This document shows, piece by piece, positions 44,727 to 53,830 of a stretch of 64,000 bases of DNA. Every line of letters starts with the position of its first letter. Positions within the stretch are counted from its first letter, which is position 1. The notes under the pieces were generated by a model. That model ran no database searches, had not been told where the DNA came from, and worked only from the letters and a program-made list of their open reading frames with translations. The translations under genes were made by a program, and so were the position numbers. This DNA comes from Corynebacterium glucuronolyticum DSM 44120 (GTDB taxonomy: Bacteria > Actinomycetota > Actinomycetes > Mycobacteriales > Mycobacteriaceae), in the NCBI RefSeq assembly GCF_030440595.1, contig NZ_CP047452.1, forward strand, positions 2,418,001-2,482,000, given 5' to 3'.

Positions 44727-46082
44727 ATGATGGTTATGACATTGAAATTGGACGGAAAGACGGTGCGCGAAGCCGTCGACAAGCAAAAAGACAGTATCTT
44801 TAGTACCCTCAGTGAGCTCGTGGCCTTCAATTCCCCGCGTGGCGAGGCCGGCAACCGCGAGGCTGCGCTGTGGGTAAAGGAAGCGTTTGAAAAGTTCGGT
44901 ATCGAGATGGAGGCCCACGAGACCTCCGACGGCACGCTTGCGCTTGTTGGCACCCGCGCCGGCGAGGCCGACGCACCCGAGGTCCTCCTCTACTCCCACT
45001 ACGACGTTGTGCCCGCGGGTGATCCGGAGAAGTGGGATTCCGACCCGTTCACCCTCACCAAGCGCGACGGGCGCTGGTACGGCCGTGGCGCCGCAGACTG
45101 CAAGGGCAATATTGCCACGCACCTCGCGGTACTTGAGGCCGTCGAAAAGCTGGGAGGAACACGAGCCAACCTGCGCATTGTCATCGAGGGATCTGAGGAG
45201 GTCGGCGGCGAAGGCCTCGACTCCCTCATCGAATCCAACCCCGAGCTGTTCAAGGCGGATGTCATCTGCATCGTGGATGCCGGCAACGCCAAGGCGGGCG
45301 TGCCCACCATCACATCCAGCCTGCGCGGCGGCGGCCAGATGGACATCACCATCACAACCATGGCCTCCCCCGCCCACTCCGGTGAGTTCGGCGGCCCCGC
45401 ACCGGATGCCACCTTCGCCCTCATCCGCACCCTTGACTCGCTGCGCGACGAGGACGGCTTCGTCGTCATCGACGGCCTGGACAACACCGTCAGGTGGGAG
45501 GGCCAGCAGTACTCGGCGGAGGACTTCGCCAAGGACGCCGGCGTTCTCGAGGGCGTAGATATTATTGCCGGCGATAAGGGCACGCCCTCCGACCAGCTGT
45601 GGTCCCGCGTCGCCGTCACCGTCACCGGCTTTAGCTCCACCCCGGTGGAGGAGGCCGTCAACGCGGTGCCCAACATTGCCCGCGCCCGCGTCAACTTCCG
45701 CGTGCCGGAGAAGATGGACGCCCACGAGGTGGCCGAAAAGCTCAAGGCACACGTGGAAAACCATGTGCCGTTCAACGCCCAGTGTGAGATCGAGCTGTCC
45801 GAGGTCTCCCAACCATTTTCCGCCAAGCTCGACGGCCCTGCCATTCAGCTGCTGGAGGAGGCGCTTTCCGCCGCCTACGACGGTGCCGAGGTAGTCAAGG
45901 TGGGCATGGGTGGCTCCATCCCGCTGACCACGAAGCTGCAGGGACTCTACCCCGACTCCGAGATTGCCCTGTACGGCGTGGAGGAGCCCGCCGCCAACAT
46001 CCACTCCCCCAACGAGTCCGTCGACCCGGAGGAGATTTACGCCATCGCTGTGGCTGAGGCGCTGCTCCTGCTGTCGATCTAA
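44727..46082 (+). CDS. M20-family metallodipeptidase
   Basis: About 451 residues from 44727 (ATG at 44736 is an alternative). Zn and catalytic motifs are LLYSHYDVVPAGD, GRGAADCKGNIA and IEGSEEVGGEGLDS, with the C-terminal His region NIHSPNESV. It probably hydrolyses dipeptides in the cytosol, as PepV/CNDP-like members do. It is divergent from groEL2 across the CIRCE sites. Confidence 0.93.
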   Translation: MMVMTLKLDGKTVREAVDKQKDSIFSTLSELVAFNSPRGEAGNREAALWVKEAFEKFGIEMEAHETSDGTLALVGTRAGEADAPEVLLYSHYDVVPAGDPEKWDSDPFTLTKRDGRWYGRGAADCKGNIATHLAVLEAVEKLGGTRANLRIVIEGSEEVGGEGLDSLIESNPELFKADVICIVDAGNAKAGVPTITSSLRGGGQMDITITTMASPAHSGEFGGPAPDATFALIRTLDSLRDEDGFVVIDGLDNTVRWEGQQYSAEDFAKDAGVLEGVDIIAGDKGTPSDQLWSRVAVTVTGFSSTPVEEAVNAVPNIARARVNFRVPEKMDAHEVAEKLKAHVENHVPFNAQCEIELSEVSQPFSAKLDGPAIQLLEEALSAAYDGAEVVKVGMGGSIPLTTKLQGLYPDSEIALYGVEEPAANIHSPNESVDPEEIYAIAVAEALLLLSI

Positions 46083-46142
46083 CGCGCGCGTACCCGCTGT
46101 GTACCCGCGTTCGCGCGTTCTCCCGAACGCGTTATAAACGAG

Positions 46143-46178
46143 ACAATGCCCGGAACCACGTGGTTCCGGGCATTGCGC
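46143..46178. terminator. Bidirectional hairpin between dipeptidase and Ltp-like gene
   Basis: CAATGCCCGGAACCA / TGGTTCCGGGCATTG, a 15-bp perfect stem, between convergent genes. T runs on either side are weak. Confidence 0.65.
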
Positions 46179-46232
46179 TTTGGGCGCGCTATGTAAGTGT
46201 TGGTTAGGACATTCTGCCGAACGGCCGAACCT

Positions 46233-46829
46233 TTAGAGGTTGTCCACTGCGTACTGGGCCTCTTCTGCAGTGAACTTCTCGCCGTATTCGCTCACGAGCT
46301 GGTCGTAAATCGCAGACGGGGACATAGCCATGGATTCCTCGTAATTGCGGGCAGATTCCAACGCGTTCTTCTTGTAATCGGCCTTCAGGTTGTCGACGGC
46401 GTACTGCGCAGCATCGGGCGAGAACTGGTCGCCATATTCACTTGTCAGCTGGTCATAGATCCCCTGCTTGGACATGTGCATCATGTCTGAGTACGACTTG
46501 GCGCTGCGGAGCGCGTTCTTGTACTCCTTGGGCACATCGGCCTCTTTTTCCTTTTCCTCGGTGACCGGTGCTTCCGAGGTTTCCTTTGCGGGGGCTGCCT
46601 CGGAGCTTGGTGCGTCGAGGGCTTCCTGCGCCTGCGTGCTCGTCACTGTGGAGGTGACGGGGGTGTCGGCCTGATCTTTGTCACTATCACTGTTTCCGCC
46701 GCTGCCGGCGATTCCGATGATGACGACGGCGGCGATGAGCCATACCCACCATTTCTTGTACCAAGGCTTCTTCGGTGCTTCCACGGGCTGGGCCGGGTTT
46801 TCTGCGTTGGCAGGCCATTGATTGGTCAT
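46233..46829 (-). CDS. Ltp-type host-cell-surface protein with two repeats
   Basis: From the ATG at 46829 it gives 198 residues: Pro-rich cytoplasmic start, one membrane helix (WWVWLIAAVVIIGIAGSGG), a Ser/Thr/Glu-rich linker and two roughly 45-residue Ltp repeats (EYKNALRSAKSYSDMMHMSK... and YKKNALESARNYEESMAMSP..., each ending AQYAVDNL). Ltp of Streptococcus phage TP-J34 blocks phage DNA injection; in actinobacteria the repeats are common on cell-surface proteins without known role. There is no lipobox Cys here, so it is anchored by the helix. Confidence 0.85.
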   Translation of the reverse strand: MTNQWPANAENPAQPVEAPKKPWYKKWWVWLIAAVVIIGIAGSGGNSDSDKDQADTPVTSTVTSTQAQEALDAPSSEAAPAKETSEAPVTEEKEKEADVPKEYKNALRSAKSYSDMMHMSKQGIYDQLTSEYGDQFSPDAAQYAVDNLKADYKKNALESARNYEESMAMSPSAIYDQLVSEYGEKFTAEEAQYAVDNL

Positions 46830-46857
46830 GTTCACTTTTCCTTTTTCCTACTCGCAT

Positions 46858-46922
46858 CTAGATGAGCGAAGCGTCTCTAGATGAGCGAAGCGTCTCTAGA
46901 TGAGCGAAGCGTCTCTAGATGA
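46858..46922. repeat. Three tandem 19-bp repeats upstream of the Ltp-like gene
   Basis: CTAGATGAGCGAAGCGTCT occurs perfectly at 46858-46876, 46877-46895 and 46896-46914, followed by a partial CTAGATGA. It starts about 28 bp upstream of the Ltp-like start, where promoter elements would lie. It has no spacers. Confidence 0.95.
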
Positions 46923-47181
46923 ACCGCGTGGTCCCCGGCGGGGTGCCGGGGAAGAGACCCCGCTGCTGTTCATGACACAAAAGTAAAAAGCGGCGGGCAC
47001 GCGTTCTTACACCTTTTAGAACATGTTCGAACACACGACACGCCCACGCTGGTGCGTGGAGGATGACAAACCCCACTTCGGCGGGGTCAGACCTTTCCCG
47101 GTACAATTAAAACGGTTTACCCCACATGTGGGGGATGTATAGCCAACCGATAATGCCCAAACGACAAATGATTGAGCCCAC
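46923..47181. other. Intergenic DNA before the mrp operon
   Basis: About 260 bp with GC-rich hairpins (for example CCCCGGCGGGGTGCCGGGG near 46936) and no supported gene; a short minus-strand ORF here has no ribosome site or protein-like composition. The promoters of the Ltp-like gene and the mrp operon are expected in this gap but were not pinned down. Confidence 0.45.
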
Positions 47182-50148
47182 GTGTTAATAACTTTTCTCA
47201 CACTTCTGATTGCTACCGCGCTCGCGCCGGTACTGGTCAAGGTAGTGGGTCGGGCCGCGTTTGGCATTCTTGCTCTTGTTCCGGCTGCAGGCTTCGCCTG
47301 GGTCGTGTCCCTGTTTGTCAACGGGACGTTTGGTTGGGACAAGCCTGGGCTCACCGCCACCATCGAGTGGATGCCCGCAGCGCACCTCAACCTGGAGTTC
47401 CGGATGGATGCGCTGGCTGCCATCTTCGCCCTCATTATCTTGGGCATCGGCGCGCTGGTGCTTCTGTATTGCTGGGGGTACTTCGATTCGGCACCGAAGC
47501 GCCTGCGGGAATTCGCCGGTGAGATGACGTGCTTCTCGCTGGCGATGTATGGGCTTGTGATTTCGGACAACCTGCTCCAGATGTACGTGTTCTGGGAGAT
47601 CACCTCGGTGCTGTCGTTTATGCTCGTGGGCTACTACCGCGAGCGCGCGTCGTCACGGCGCGCGGCGGGCCAGGCGCTGATGGTGACCACTCTGGGTGGC
47701 CTGGCGATGCTCGTGGGCATCGTGCTCTTGGGCTTCGACACGGGCATGTGGACGCTCTCGGAGCTCACCGGCTCCGGCGTATTGTTCGATTCCCCGGCCG
47801 GCCGCGCCGCCGTGGTCCTTGTTTTGGCCGGTGCGCTGAGTAAGTCTGCGATCGCCCCCACCCACTTCTGGCTGCCCGGCGCGATGGCCGCACCCACCCC
47901 AGTGTCCGCCTACCTGCATTCCGCGGCGATGGTGAAGGCCGGCATCTACCTTGTTGCCCGCCTGTCGCCGACGTTCCACGAGATCGGCAGCTGGCACCTC
48001 GTCACCATCACCCTCGGCGTGTTCACCATGCTGATGGGCGGGTGGATGGCGCTGCGCCAGGTGGATTTGAAGTTGATCCTCGCCTACGGCACGGTGAGCC
48101 AGCTCGGCTTCATCATTTCCGTGGTGGCGATCGGCTCGCGGGAGGCGCTCATGGCCGGGTTGGCGCTGACGTTTGCGCACTCGATGTTTAAGGCGACGCT
48201 GTTTATGATCGTCGGCGCGATTGACCACACCAGTGGCACGCGCGATGTGCGCAAGATCAGTGGACTGGGCAAGAAGCACCCGTACCTGGCGGTGTTGGCG
48301 ACGATTGTCGCCGCGTCGATGGCGGGGATCCCGCCGCTGTTCGGGTTCGTGGCCAAGGAGGCAGCGCTCACGGCGGTGATGAACGAGGAGCTGCTCACGG
48401 GCATGCCGGGCAAGATCATGCTCGTCGGGCTCGTCGCGGGTTCCGTGCTGACGATGGCGTACTCGCTGCGCTTCCTGTACGGCGCGTTCGCCACCAAGCC
48501 CGCCAGCCACCCCTCGGGTGGTGGCACGTCGGAGCCGATCCTCACGATGGATCGGATGGTTCCGCAGCTCATCATCTCGCCGACAGTGCTGACGCTCACC
48601 ACGATTGTGTTCGGTTTGTTCCCCGGGCTTCTCGACGTCCCCATCCAGGCGGACATGGAGCAAATGTGGGGGCTGGCGGAGGACGCGCCGAACCTGGGGC
48701 TGTGGCACGGCCTCACCCCCGCCCTCGCGCTCAGCGCGTTTATCATCCTCGCCGGCGCGATCATGCACTGGCAGCGGGGCGTTGTCGCCCAGCTGCAGTT
48801 CGAGCAGCCGGCCCTCGGCAGCGCCGACTACGCCTACGATGCCGTCCTCGACGGCCTGCGCAGGCTGTCGCTGAGGACGACGGCATCCACGCAGCGCGGC
48901 TCCCTGCCCCTCAACCAGTCGATTATCTTCCTCACCTTGATGCTGGTGCCACTCGTCGCGCTGCTTGCCGGTGAGCGCACCGACGTGCGCATGGTGCTGT
49001 GGGACACGCCGCTGCAAGGGATCATCGCGCTCATCATGATCATCGCCGCCATCGCCGCGACGCGCCTGGATAACCGCCTGTCCGCCCTCATCATGGTGGG
49101 CATGACGGGCTACGGCCTGTCCATGATCTTCGCGCTGTACGGCGCCCCGGATCTGGCACTCACGCAGGTGCTCGTGGAGACCATCTCGATGGTTATCTTC
49201 ATGCTCGTGCTGCGGAAGCTGCCGGTGACCACCGTCGTTCCACCGGACAAGAAGCTTATCCGCCCTAGGGCGTGGCTGTCCGTGGCTCTCGGCGTGGTCA
49301 TCGTGGTGCTGTCCACCTTCGCCTCCAACGCGCGCTCGGCAACACCGATCAGCGTGTACATTCCGGAGCTAGCCAAGGAGATCGGCCACGGCGCGAACGC
49401 CGTCAACGTGCTCCTCGTGGACCTGCGTGGCTGGGATACGCTCGGCGAGATTTCCGTCCTCGTCATCGTGGCTACGGGCGTGGCCAGCATCGTGTTCCGC
49501 AACCGCGACTTCACCCGCACCAGCGCCCGCCCGGTGCTCATGGATAACGGCTCGCAGTGGCTATCTTCGCTGCCACACACGGATGTGCAGCGCAGCCGCT
49601 CCATCATGATCGACGTGACCACACGCCTGCTGTTCCCCTCGATGATGGTGCTCGCCGCGTACTTCTTCTTCGCCGGGCACAACGCCCCCGGTGGCGGCTT
49701 CGCCGGTGGCCTCGTCGCCGCGCTCGCGATCGCGCTGCGCTACCTCGCCGGTGGCCGCGAGGAGTTCGAGCTCGCCTTCCCCATCGATGCCAACCGCGTC
49801 CTGGGCACGGGCTTGCTCCTGTCCGCCGGCACCGCGCTGATCCCCATGTTCTTCGGCCGCACGCCGCTGAGCTCCCACTACTGGGAGATTCCCCTCCCGT
49901 GGATCGGGGATGTCACCGTCGTCAGCGCGCTCGCCTTCGATGCCGGCGTGTTCCTCATCGTCATCGGCCTCGTATTGCACATCATCGAGTCGCTCGGCTC
50001 GCAGCTCGACCGCGACGAGGACATGCGTAAACAGCGTGCCCGCGACAGGCGCCGCCGGATGGAACGCCGGAAGGCGAAGCTGCGCGCCAAGCAGCACGCC
50101 GCCGCGCAGCACGCCAAGTACCACGTACCAGGAGAGGAGGAGAACTAA
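47182..50148 (+). CDS. mnhA: Na+/H+ antiporter subunit A (MrpA/MnhA, with B-type C-terminus)
   Basis: A 988-residue protein. The N-terminal two thirds are a complex-I NuoL-like antiporter unit (KAGIYLVARLSPTFHEIGSW, ILAYGTVSQLGFIISVVAIG, MAGIPPLFGFVAKEAALTA). The last third carries the MrpA C-terminal and MrpB-like membrane part (LTQVLVETISMVIFMLVLRK, FFFAGHNAPGGGFAGGLVAA), which explains why no separate mnhB is present. It ends in a very basic tail. It heads the mnhA-C-D-E-F-G operon and uses a GTG start. The complex exports Na+ for protons. Confidence 0.93.
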   Translation: MLITFLTLLIATALAPVLVKVVGRAAFGILALVPAAGFAWVVSLFVNGTFGWDKPGLTATIEWMPAAHLNLEFRMDALAAIFALIILGIGALVLLYCWGYFDSAPKRLREFAGEMTCFSLAMYGLVISDNLLQMYVFWEITSVLSFMLVGYYRERASSRRAAGQALMVTTLGGLAMLVGIVLLGFDTGMWTLSELTGSGVLFDSPAGRAAVVLVLAGALSKSAIAPTHFWLPGAMAAPTPVSAYLHSAAMVKAGIYLVARLSPTFHEIGSWHLVTITLGVFTMLMGGWMALRQVDLKLILAYGTVSQLGFIISVVAIGSREALMAGLALTFAHSMFKATLFMIVGAIDHTSGTRDVRKISGLGKKHPYLAVLATIVAASMAGIPPLFGFVAKEAALTAVMNEELLTGMPGKIMLVGLVAGSVLTMAYSLRFLYGAFATKPASHPSGGGTSEPILTMDRMVPQLIISPTVLTLTTIVFGLFPGLLDVPIQADMEQMWGLAEDAPNLGLWHGLTPALALSAFIILAGAIMHWQRGVVAQLQFEQPALGSADYAYDAVLDGLRRLSLRTTASTQRGSLPLNQSIIFLTLMLVPLVALLAGERTDVRMVLWDTPLQGIIALIMIIAAIAATRLDNRLSALIMVGMTGYGLSMIFALYGAPDLALTQVLVETISMVIFMLVLRKLPVTTVVPPDKKLIRPRAWLSVALGVVIVVLSTFASNARSATPISVYIPELAKEIGHGANAVNVLLVDLRGWDTLGEISVLVIVATGVASIVFRNRDFTRTSARPVLMDNGSQWLSSLPHTDVQRSRSIMIDVTTRLLFPSMMVLAAYFFFAGHNAPGGGFAGGLVAALAIALRYLAGGREEFELAFPIDANRVLGTGLLLSAGTALIPMFFGRTPLSSHYWEIPLPWIGDVTVVSALAFDAGVFLIVIGLVLHIIESLGSQLDRDEDMRKQRARDRRRRMERRKAKLRAKQHAAAQHAKYHVPGEEEN

Positions 50149-50697
50149 ATGGCATCGAACTTATTCCTGCTCATCACCGCGGGTGTGCTCATCTCCGCCG
50201 GCGCGTACCTCCTCCTGGAGCGCGCCATGACCAAGATGCTCATGGGCATCATGCTCATGGGTAACGGCGCGAATCTCCTGCTGCTGCTCTCCGGCGGTCG
50301 CTCCGGCCAGCCGCCTATCGACGGCCGGGACAGCGAGCTCACCGAGAAGGTCGCCGACCCGCTGGCCCAAGGCATGATTCTGACCGCCATCGTCATCTCC
50401 ATGGCGATGACCGCCTTCATCCTTGCGCTCGCGTTCCGCCAGTACCGCTACCGCAGCGCCGATTACATTGAGAACGACGCCGAGGATGCAGCCATCGCCA
50501 TGCGGCCGCCGACGGCCGCAGCCGCCCCCGACCACGATGCCTCCGATGACCCGGAGACCGGGCGGGCGACGAGCGAGGGCGACGCCTTCGGGCCGCAATC
50601 CTTCGAGGCCCCCGTAACCAACGAGGACGATGTAGCTGAGGGGGAAGCAGACGACGAAGCGTCGACAAGCAAGAAAAAGAAGGAGGAGGATAAATGA
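50149..50697 (+). CDS. mnhC: Na+/H+ antiporter subunit C (MrpC/MnhC)
   Basis: A 182-residue NuoK-like subunit: three helices (FLLITAGVLISAGAYLLLER, ILMGNGANLLLLLSGG, ILTAIVISMAMTAFILALAF) in the first ~105 residues, then an unusual acidic C-terminal tail of about 75 residues ending in a Lys-rich SKKKKEED. It starts immediately after the mnhA stop and overlaps mnhD by 4 bp. Confidence 0.93.
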   Translation: MASNLFLLITAGVLISAGAYLLLERAMTKMLMGIMLMGNGANLLLLLSGGRSGQPPIDGRDSELTEKVADPLAQGMILTAIVISMAMTAFILALAFRQYRYRSADYIENDAEDAAIAMRPPTAAAAPDHDASDDPETGRATSEGDAFGPQSFEAPVTNEDDVAEGEADDEASTSKKKKEEDK

Positions 50698-52415
50698 CAC
50701 TTCACGATGTTGAGATGTTCCTCTTCCACCTCCTTCCCTACCTCGTGCCGATGCCGATTCTGCTACCGGCGATCACCGCAGCGCTCGTGCTGTTTTTCAC
50801 CCGCTTCAAGCGCGTGCAGCGCGGCCTGACGATGCTCTCCTACGTGCTGCTCATCATCTTGTGCTTCACGCTGCTCTACCTCGTTGACCAGTACGGCATC
50901 CAAACCGTGCAGGTCGGTGGTTGGGACGCCCCCATCGGCATCACACTTGTTGCCGACCGCCTGTCCACCCTCATGCTGTCCGTCAGCGCGCTCGTGCTGT
51001 TCTCCGTCATGTGGTTCGCCATGGGCCAGGCGCAGCGCGACGGCACCGAGGAAGAACCAGTAGCGATCTTCCTACCGGCATACCTGCTGCTATCCATGGG
51101 CGTGAACATCGCGTTCCTCGCCGGCGACCTGTTCAACCTGTACGTCGGGTTCGAGGTGTTCCTCGTGGCCAGCTACGTGCTGCTCACCCTCGGCGCGAGC
51201 GCCAAGCGCGTCTCCGCCGGCATCTCCTACGTCATGATTTCCATGGTCAGCTCCATGGTGTTCCTGTTTGCCCTCGGCATGATCTACGCCTCCGTCGGCA
51301 CCGTCAACATGGCGCAGATCGGCGAGCGGATGGATCAGGTCCCCAGCGGCACCCGAGCCGCCATGTTCGCCGTGCTCCTCATCGCCTTCGGCATCAAGGC
51401 GGCGGTGTTCCCGCTGTACTCCTGGCTGCCGGACTCCTACCCCACGGCTGCAGCTTTGATTACGGCCGTGTTCGCCGGGCTATTGACCAAGGTCGGCGTG
51501 TACTCCATCATCCGCGCCCGCACCGTCATGTTCACCGACGGCTCGCTGGACACGATGCTCATGTGGGCGGCGCTATTCACCATGCTCGTCGGCATCCTCG
51601 GCGCCATGGCGCAAAACGACATCAAACGATTGCTGTCGTTCACCCTCGTCAGCCACATCGGCTACATGATCATGGGCATCGCTATCGGCACGCCACAGGG
51701 GCTATCGGGCGCGATCTTCTACGTCGTCCACCACATCCTCGTGCAGACAGCATTGTTCCTCGTCGTCGGCCTCATTGAGCGCCAGGCGGGCTCCACCTCG
51801 CTGCGCTCACTCGGCTCGCTGGCCAGCGGCTCCACGCTGCTCGCCGCGCTGTACATCGTGCCCGCCCTGAACCTCGGCGGCATCCCGCCGTTTTCCGGGT
51901 TCCTGGGCAAGATCATCCTCATCGAGGCCGCCGCCGACTCCGGCACGGGCCTGGACTGGCTGCTCGTCGGCGGTGCGGTGATCACGTCGCTGCTCACGCT
52001 GTACACGATGATGAACGTGTGGTCCAAGGCGTTCTGGCGCGACCGCAAGGACGCCCCCGAGGGCTCCAAGGTGGAGATCCGCCCGACGCCGCTGACAGAA
52101 GTCACCGTCCACGTGGACCTGAAGGAGCGCACCGACGTGGGACGCATGCCCTTCGGCATGGTCGCCCCCACCGCGCTGCTCGTCGCCGCGTCGCTCGCCG
52201 TGACTGTGCTCGCCGGTCCGATTTCCACGATCACCACGCGCTCAGCCGAGGCTGCACAGGATGTTTCTCGTTACCGCACCGCCGTCCTTGGCGACCAGTC
52301 CGCGGAGAACTCCGCCGCCGTCAAGCCCGGCCGCACCGTGGAGATGCAGCACTCGGATCCGAACCAGCCGGACGAAAACTCCGTCCTCGAACCATTGGAG
52401 GGGGCTCACAAATGA
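50694..52415 (+). CDS. mnhD: Na+/H+ antiporter subunit D (MrpD/MnhD)
   Basis: A 573-residue NuoN/M-like subunit with about 14 helices (FGIKAAVFPLYSWLPDSYPT, KRLLSFTLVSHIGYMIMGIA, NLGGIPPFSGFLGKIILIEA). The conserved Lys and Glu of the proton path are in FGIKAAVFP and the glutamate-bearing helix region. It overlaps mnhC and mnhE by 4 bp each. Confidence 0.94.
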   Translation: MTLHDVEMFLFHLLPYLVPMPILLPAITAALVLFFTRFKRVQRGLTMLSYVLLIILCFTLLYLVDQYGIQTVQVGGWDAPIGITLVADRLSTLMLSVSALVLFSVMWFAMGQAQRDGTEEEPVAIFLPAYLLLSMGVNIAFLAGDLFNLYVGFEVFLVASYVLLTLGASAKRVSAGISYVMISMVSSMVFLFALGMIYASVGTVNMAQIGERMDQVPSGTRAAMFAVLLIAFGIKAAVFPLYSWLPDSYPTAAALITAVFAGLLTKVGVYSIIRARTVMFTDGSLDTMLMWAALFTMLVGILGAMAQNDIKRLLSFTLVSHIGYMIMGIAIGTPQGLSGAIFYVVHHILVQTALFLVVGLIERQAGSTSLRSLGSLASGSTLLAALYIVPALNLGGIPPFSGFLGKIILIEAAADSGTGLDWLLVGGAVITSLLTLYTMMNVWSKAFWRDRKDAPEGSKVEIRPTPLTEVTVHVDLKERTDVGRMPFGMVAPTALLVAASLAVTVLAGPISTITTRSAEAAQDVSRYRTAVLGDQSAENSAAVKPGRTVEMQHSDPNQPDENSVLEPLEGAHK

Positions 52416-52975
52416 CCGCATTCATTCGCCGCATCCGGCCCTTCAGCCTCATCTGGCTCGCCGCCATGTGGTGCCTCCTCTACGGAGAGGTAACCCTCGG
52501 CAACGTGCTGGCGGGCCTCGGCATCGGCATCGTCATCCAGCTTGTCTTCCCGCTACCGGCGCTGCCGCTGCAGTCCGTCCACGTCGATCTCGGCGCACTC
52601 GCCGGCCTTATGTGGATGTTCGTCACCGGCCTCATCTCCGGCGCGGTCAGCGTCTCGTGGCTGGCGATCCGCCCGCAGGAACCACCGAAGTCCGCTATCC
52701 TCACCGCCCCCATGCGCGTGCACACGGACTTCGCCATGGTCACCGGCGTATCGCTGTACAACCTGCAGCCCGGCGGCACCGTCCTCGATATCGACCTCGC
52801 CCGCCACGAGTGGACCGTCCACCTGCTCGACGCCTCCACGCCGGAGAAGATCGAGCAGGGCTTTGCCGATATCGCCGACCTTGAGCGCCGCCTCCTCGCC
52901 GCGTTTGAGGGTGGCGCCGTCGCCGACAGTACTGCTACCAACGGATCAACCAAGGCGGTGAAAGGACTCGCATGA
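52412..52975 (+). CDS. mnhE: Na+/H+ antiporter subunit E (MrpE/MnhE)
   Basis: From the ATG at 52412 it gives 187 residues: N-terminal membrane helices (FSLIWLAAMWCLLYGEV, LAGLGIGIVIQLVFPLP, AGLMWMFVTGLISGAVSVSW) and a cytoplasmic domain with SLYNLQPGGTVLDIDLARHE, typical of MnhE. The in-frame extension upstream into mnhD is rejected. Confidence 0.92.
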   Translation: MTAFIRRIRPFSLIWLAAMWCLLYGEVTLGNVLAGLGIGIVIQLVFPLPALPLQSVHVDLGALAGLMWMFVTGLISGAVSVSWLAIRPQEPPKSAILTAPMRVHTDFAMVTGVSLYNLQPGGTVLDIDLARHEWTVHLLDASTPEKIEQGFADIADLERRLLAAFEGGAVADSTATNGSTKAVKGLA

Positions 52976-53235
52976 TGTACCACATTTTGCTCCTCATCGC
53001 GGCCGTGATGTTCGCCGTCGCTTTCCTCCTTGTTGGCTACCGCATGCTCGTGGGCCCCAACTCCATGGACCGCATGCAGGCGCTCGACACCACCGTCGCC
53101 ATCCTCCAGTGCGCGCTCGGCGCCTACATCTGCTGGTCGCTCGACACCACCGTGGTCAATGCCATGGTCGTCCTCGCGCTGCTGGGCTTCATCAGCTCCG
53201 TCGCCGTCACCCGATTTAGGAAGAGGGATGAGTAA
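52972..53235 (+). CDS. mnhF: Na+/H+ antiporter subunit F (MrpF/MnhF)
   Basis: An 87-residue three-helix subunit (LLLIAAVMFAVAFLLVGYRM, GPNSMDRMQALDTTVAILQC, VVNAMVVLALLGFISSVAVT). The GPNSMDRMQALD loop is the family signature. It overlaps mnhE by 4 bp and mnhG by one base. Confidence 0.93.
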   Translation: MMYHILLLIAAVMFAVAFLLVGYRMLVGPNSMDRMQALDTTVAILQCALGAYICWSLDTTVVNAMVVLALLGFISSVAVTRFRKRDE

Positions 53236-53789
53236 TGGATGTTCTCAATGCACTCCCCTGGCGGGGGCTTTTCGACGCCCTGTCGATCACTTTCATCCTC
53301 ATCGGGGCGTTCCTTTGCCTCTCCGCCTCCCTCGGCCTCGTGCGCTTCCACGACACCATGGCCAGGCTCCACGCGATCACGAAACCCCAGTCCCTGGGCA
53401 TCGTGTTTACGCTCCTCGGTGTTGCGCTGCGCGTGACCGCCAGCCCCGCCTTCGGCCCAGCGGAGCGCGGTGACCTCGGAATCTGTGCCCTGATCATTAT
53501 GTTCACCCTGCTCACCGCACCCGCCGTGGGGCAGCGACAGGGGCGCATCACCCGCCGCGAGAAGCTCTACGACCCGGAGCACCTCTCCCGCAACGACCTG
53601 AAACAAAAGAACCCCAAGAAGAAGAAGGACCCGTCCAAGGACGATCCCGCCAAACTTGGGGAGCGGAAGAAGGCGCGCGAGGCGGAACAGAAACGGCAGC
53701 GCCGCGCCGCCGCCGAGGAGGCCCACAAGGAGATTCAGCTCCGCCACAACGAGAAGGGCGAAGCCGACATCGTCTCCGAAGACTCTTAG
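53235..53789 (+). CDS. mnhG: Na+/H+ antiporter subunit G (MrpG/MnhG) with charged tail
   Basis: A 184-residue subunit. The first ~100 residues are the MnhG core (ITFILIGAFLCLSASLGLVR, FHDTMARLHAITKPQSLGI, LGICALIIMFTLLTAPAVG). The rest is a highly charged, probably cytoplasmic helical tail (KNPKKKKDPSKDDPAKLGER, AREAEQKRQRRAAAEEAHKE), absent from the short MnhG of firmicutes. It is the last gene before a terminator. Confidence 0.92.
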   Translation: MDVLNALPWRGLFDALSITFILIGAFLCLSASLGLVRFHDTMARLHAITKPQSLGIVFTLLGVALRVTASPAFGPAERGDLGICALIIMFTLLTAPAVGQRQGRITRREKLYDPEHLSRNDLKQKNPKKKKDPSKDDPAKLGERKKAREAEQKRQRRAAAEEAHKEIQLRHNEKGEADIVSEDS

Positions 53790-53792
53790 AAA

Positions 53793-53823
53793 AAATCCCC
53801 CAGCAGGTTTGCTGGGGGATTTT
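53793..53823. terminator. Bidirectional terminator after mnhG
   Basis: AAAATCCCCCAGCA / TGCTGGGGGATTTT with a GGTT loop, T-rich on both strands; it serves the convergent mrp operon and the broken M20 gene. Confidence 0.9.
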
Positions 53824-53830
53824 GCTGCTC

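Noticed and set aside
46915..47106. 63-codon minus-strand ORF
   Set aside because: No ribosome site, starts in the mrp leader, ends in the 19-bp repeat region, arginine/cysteine-rich shadow-like composition.
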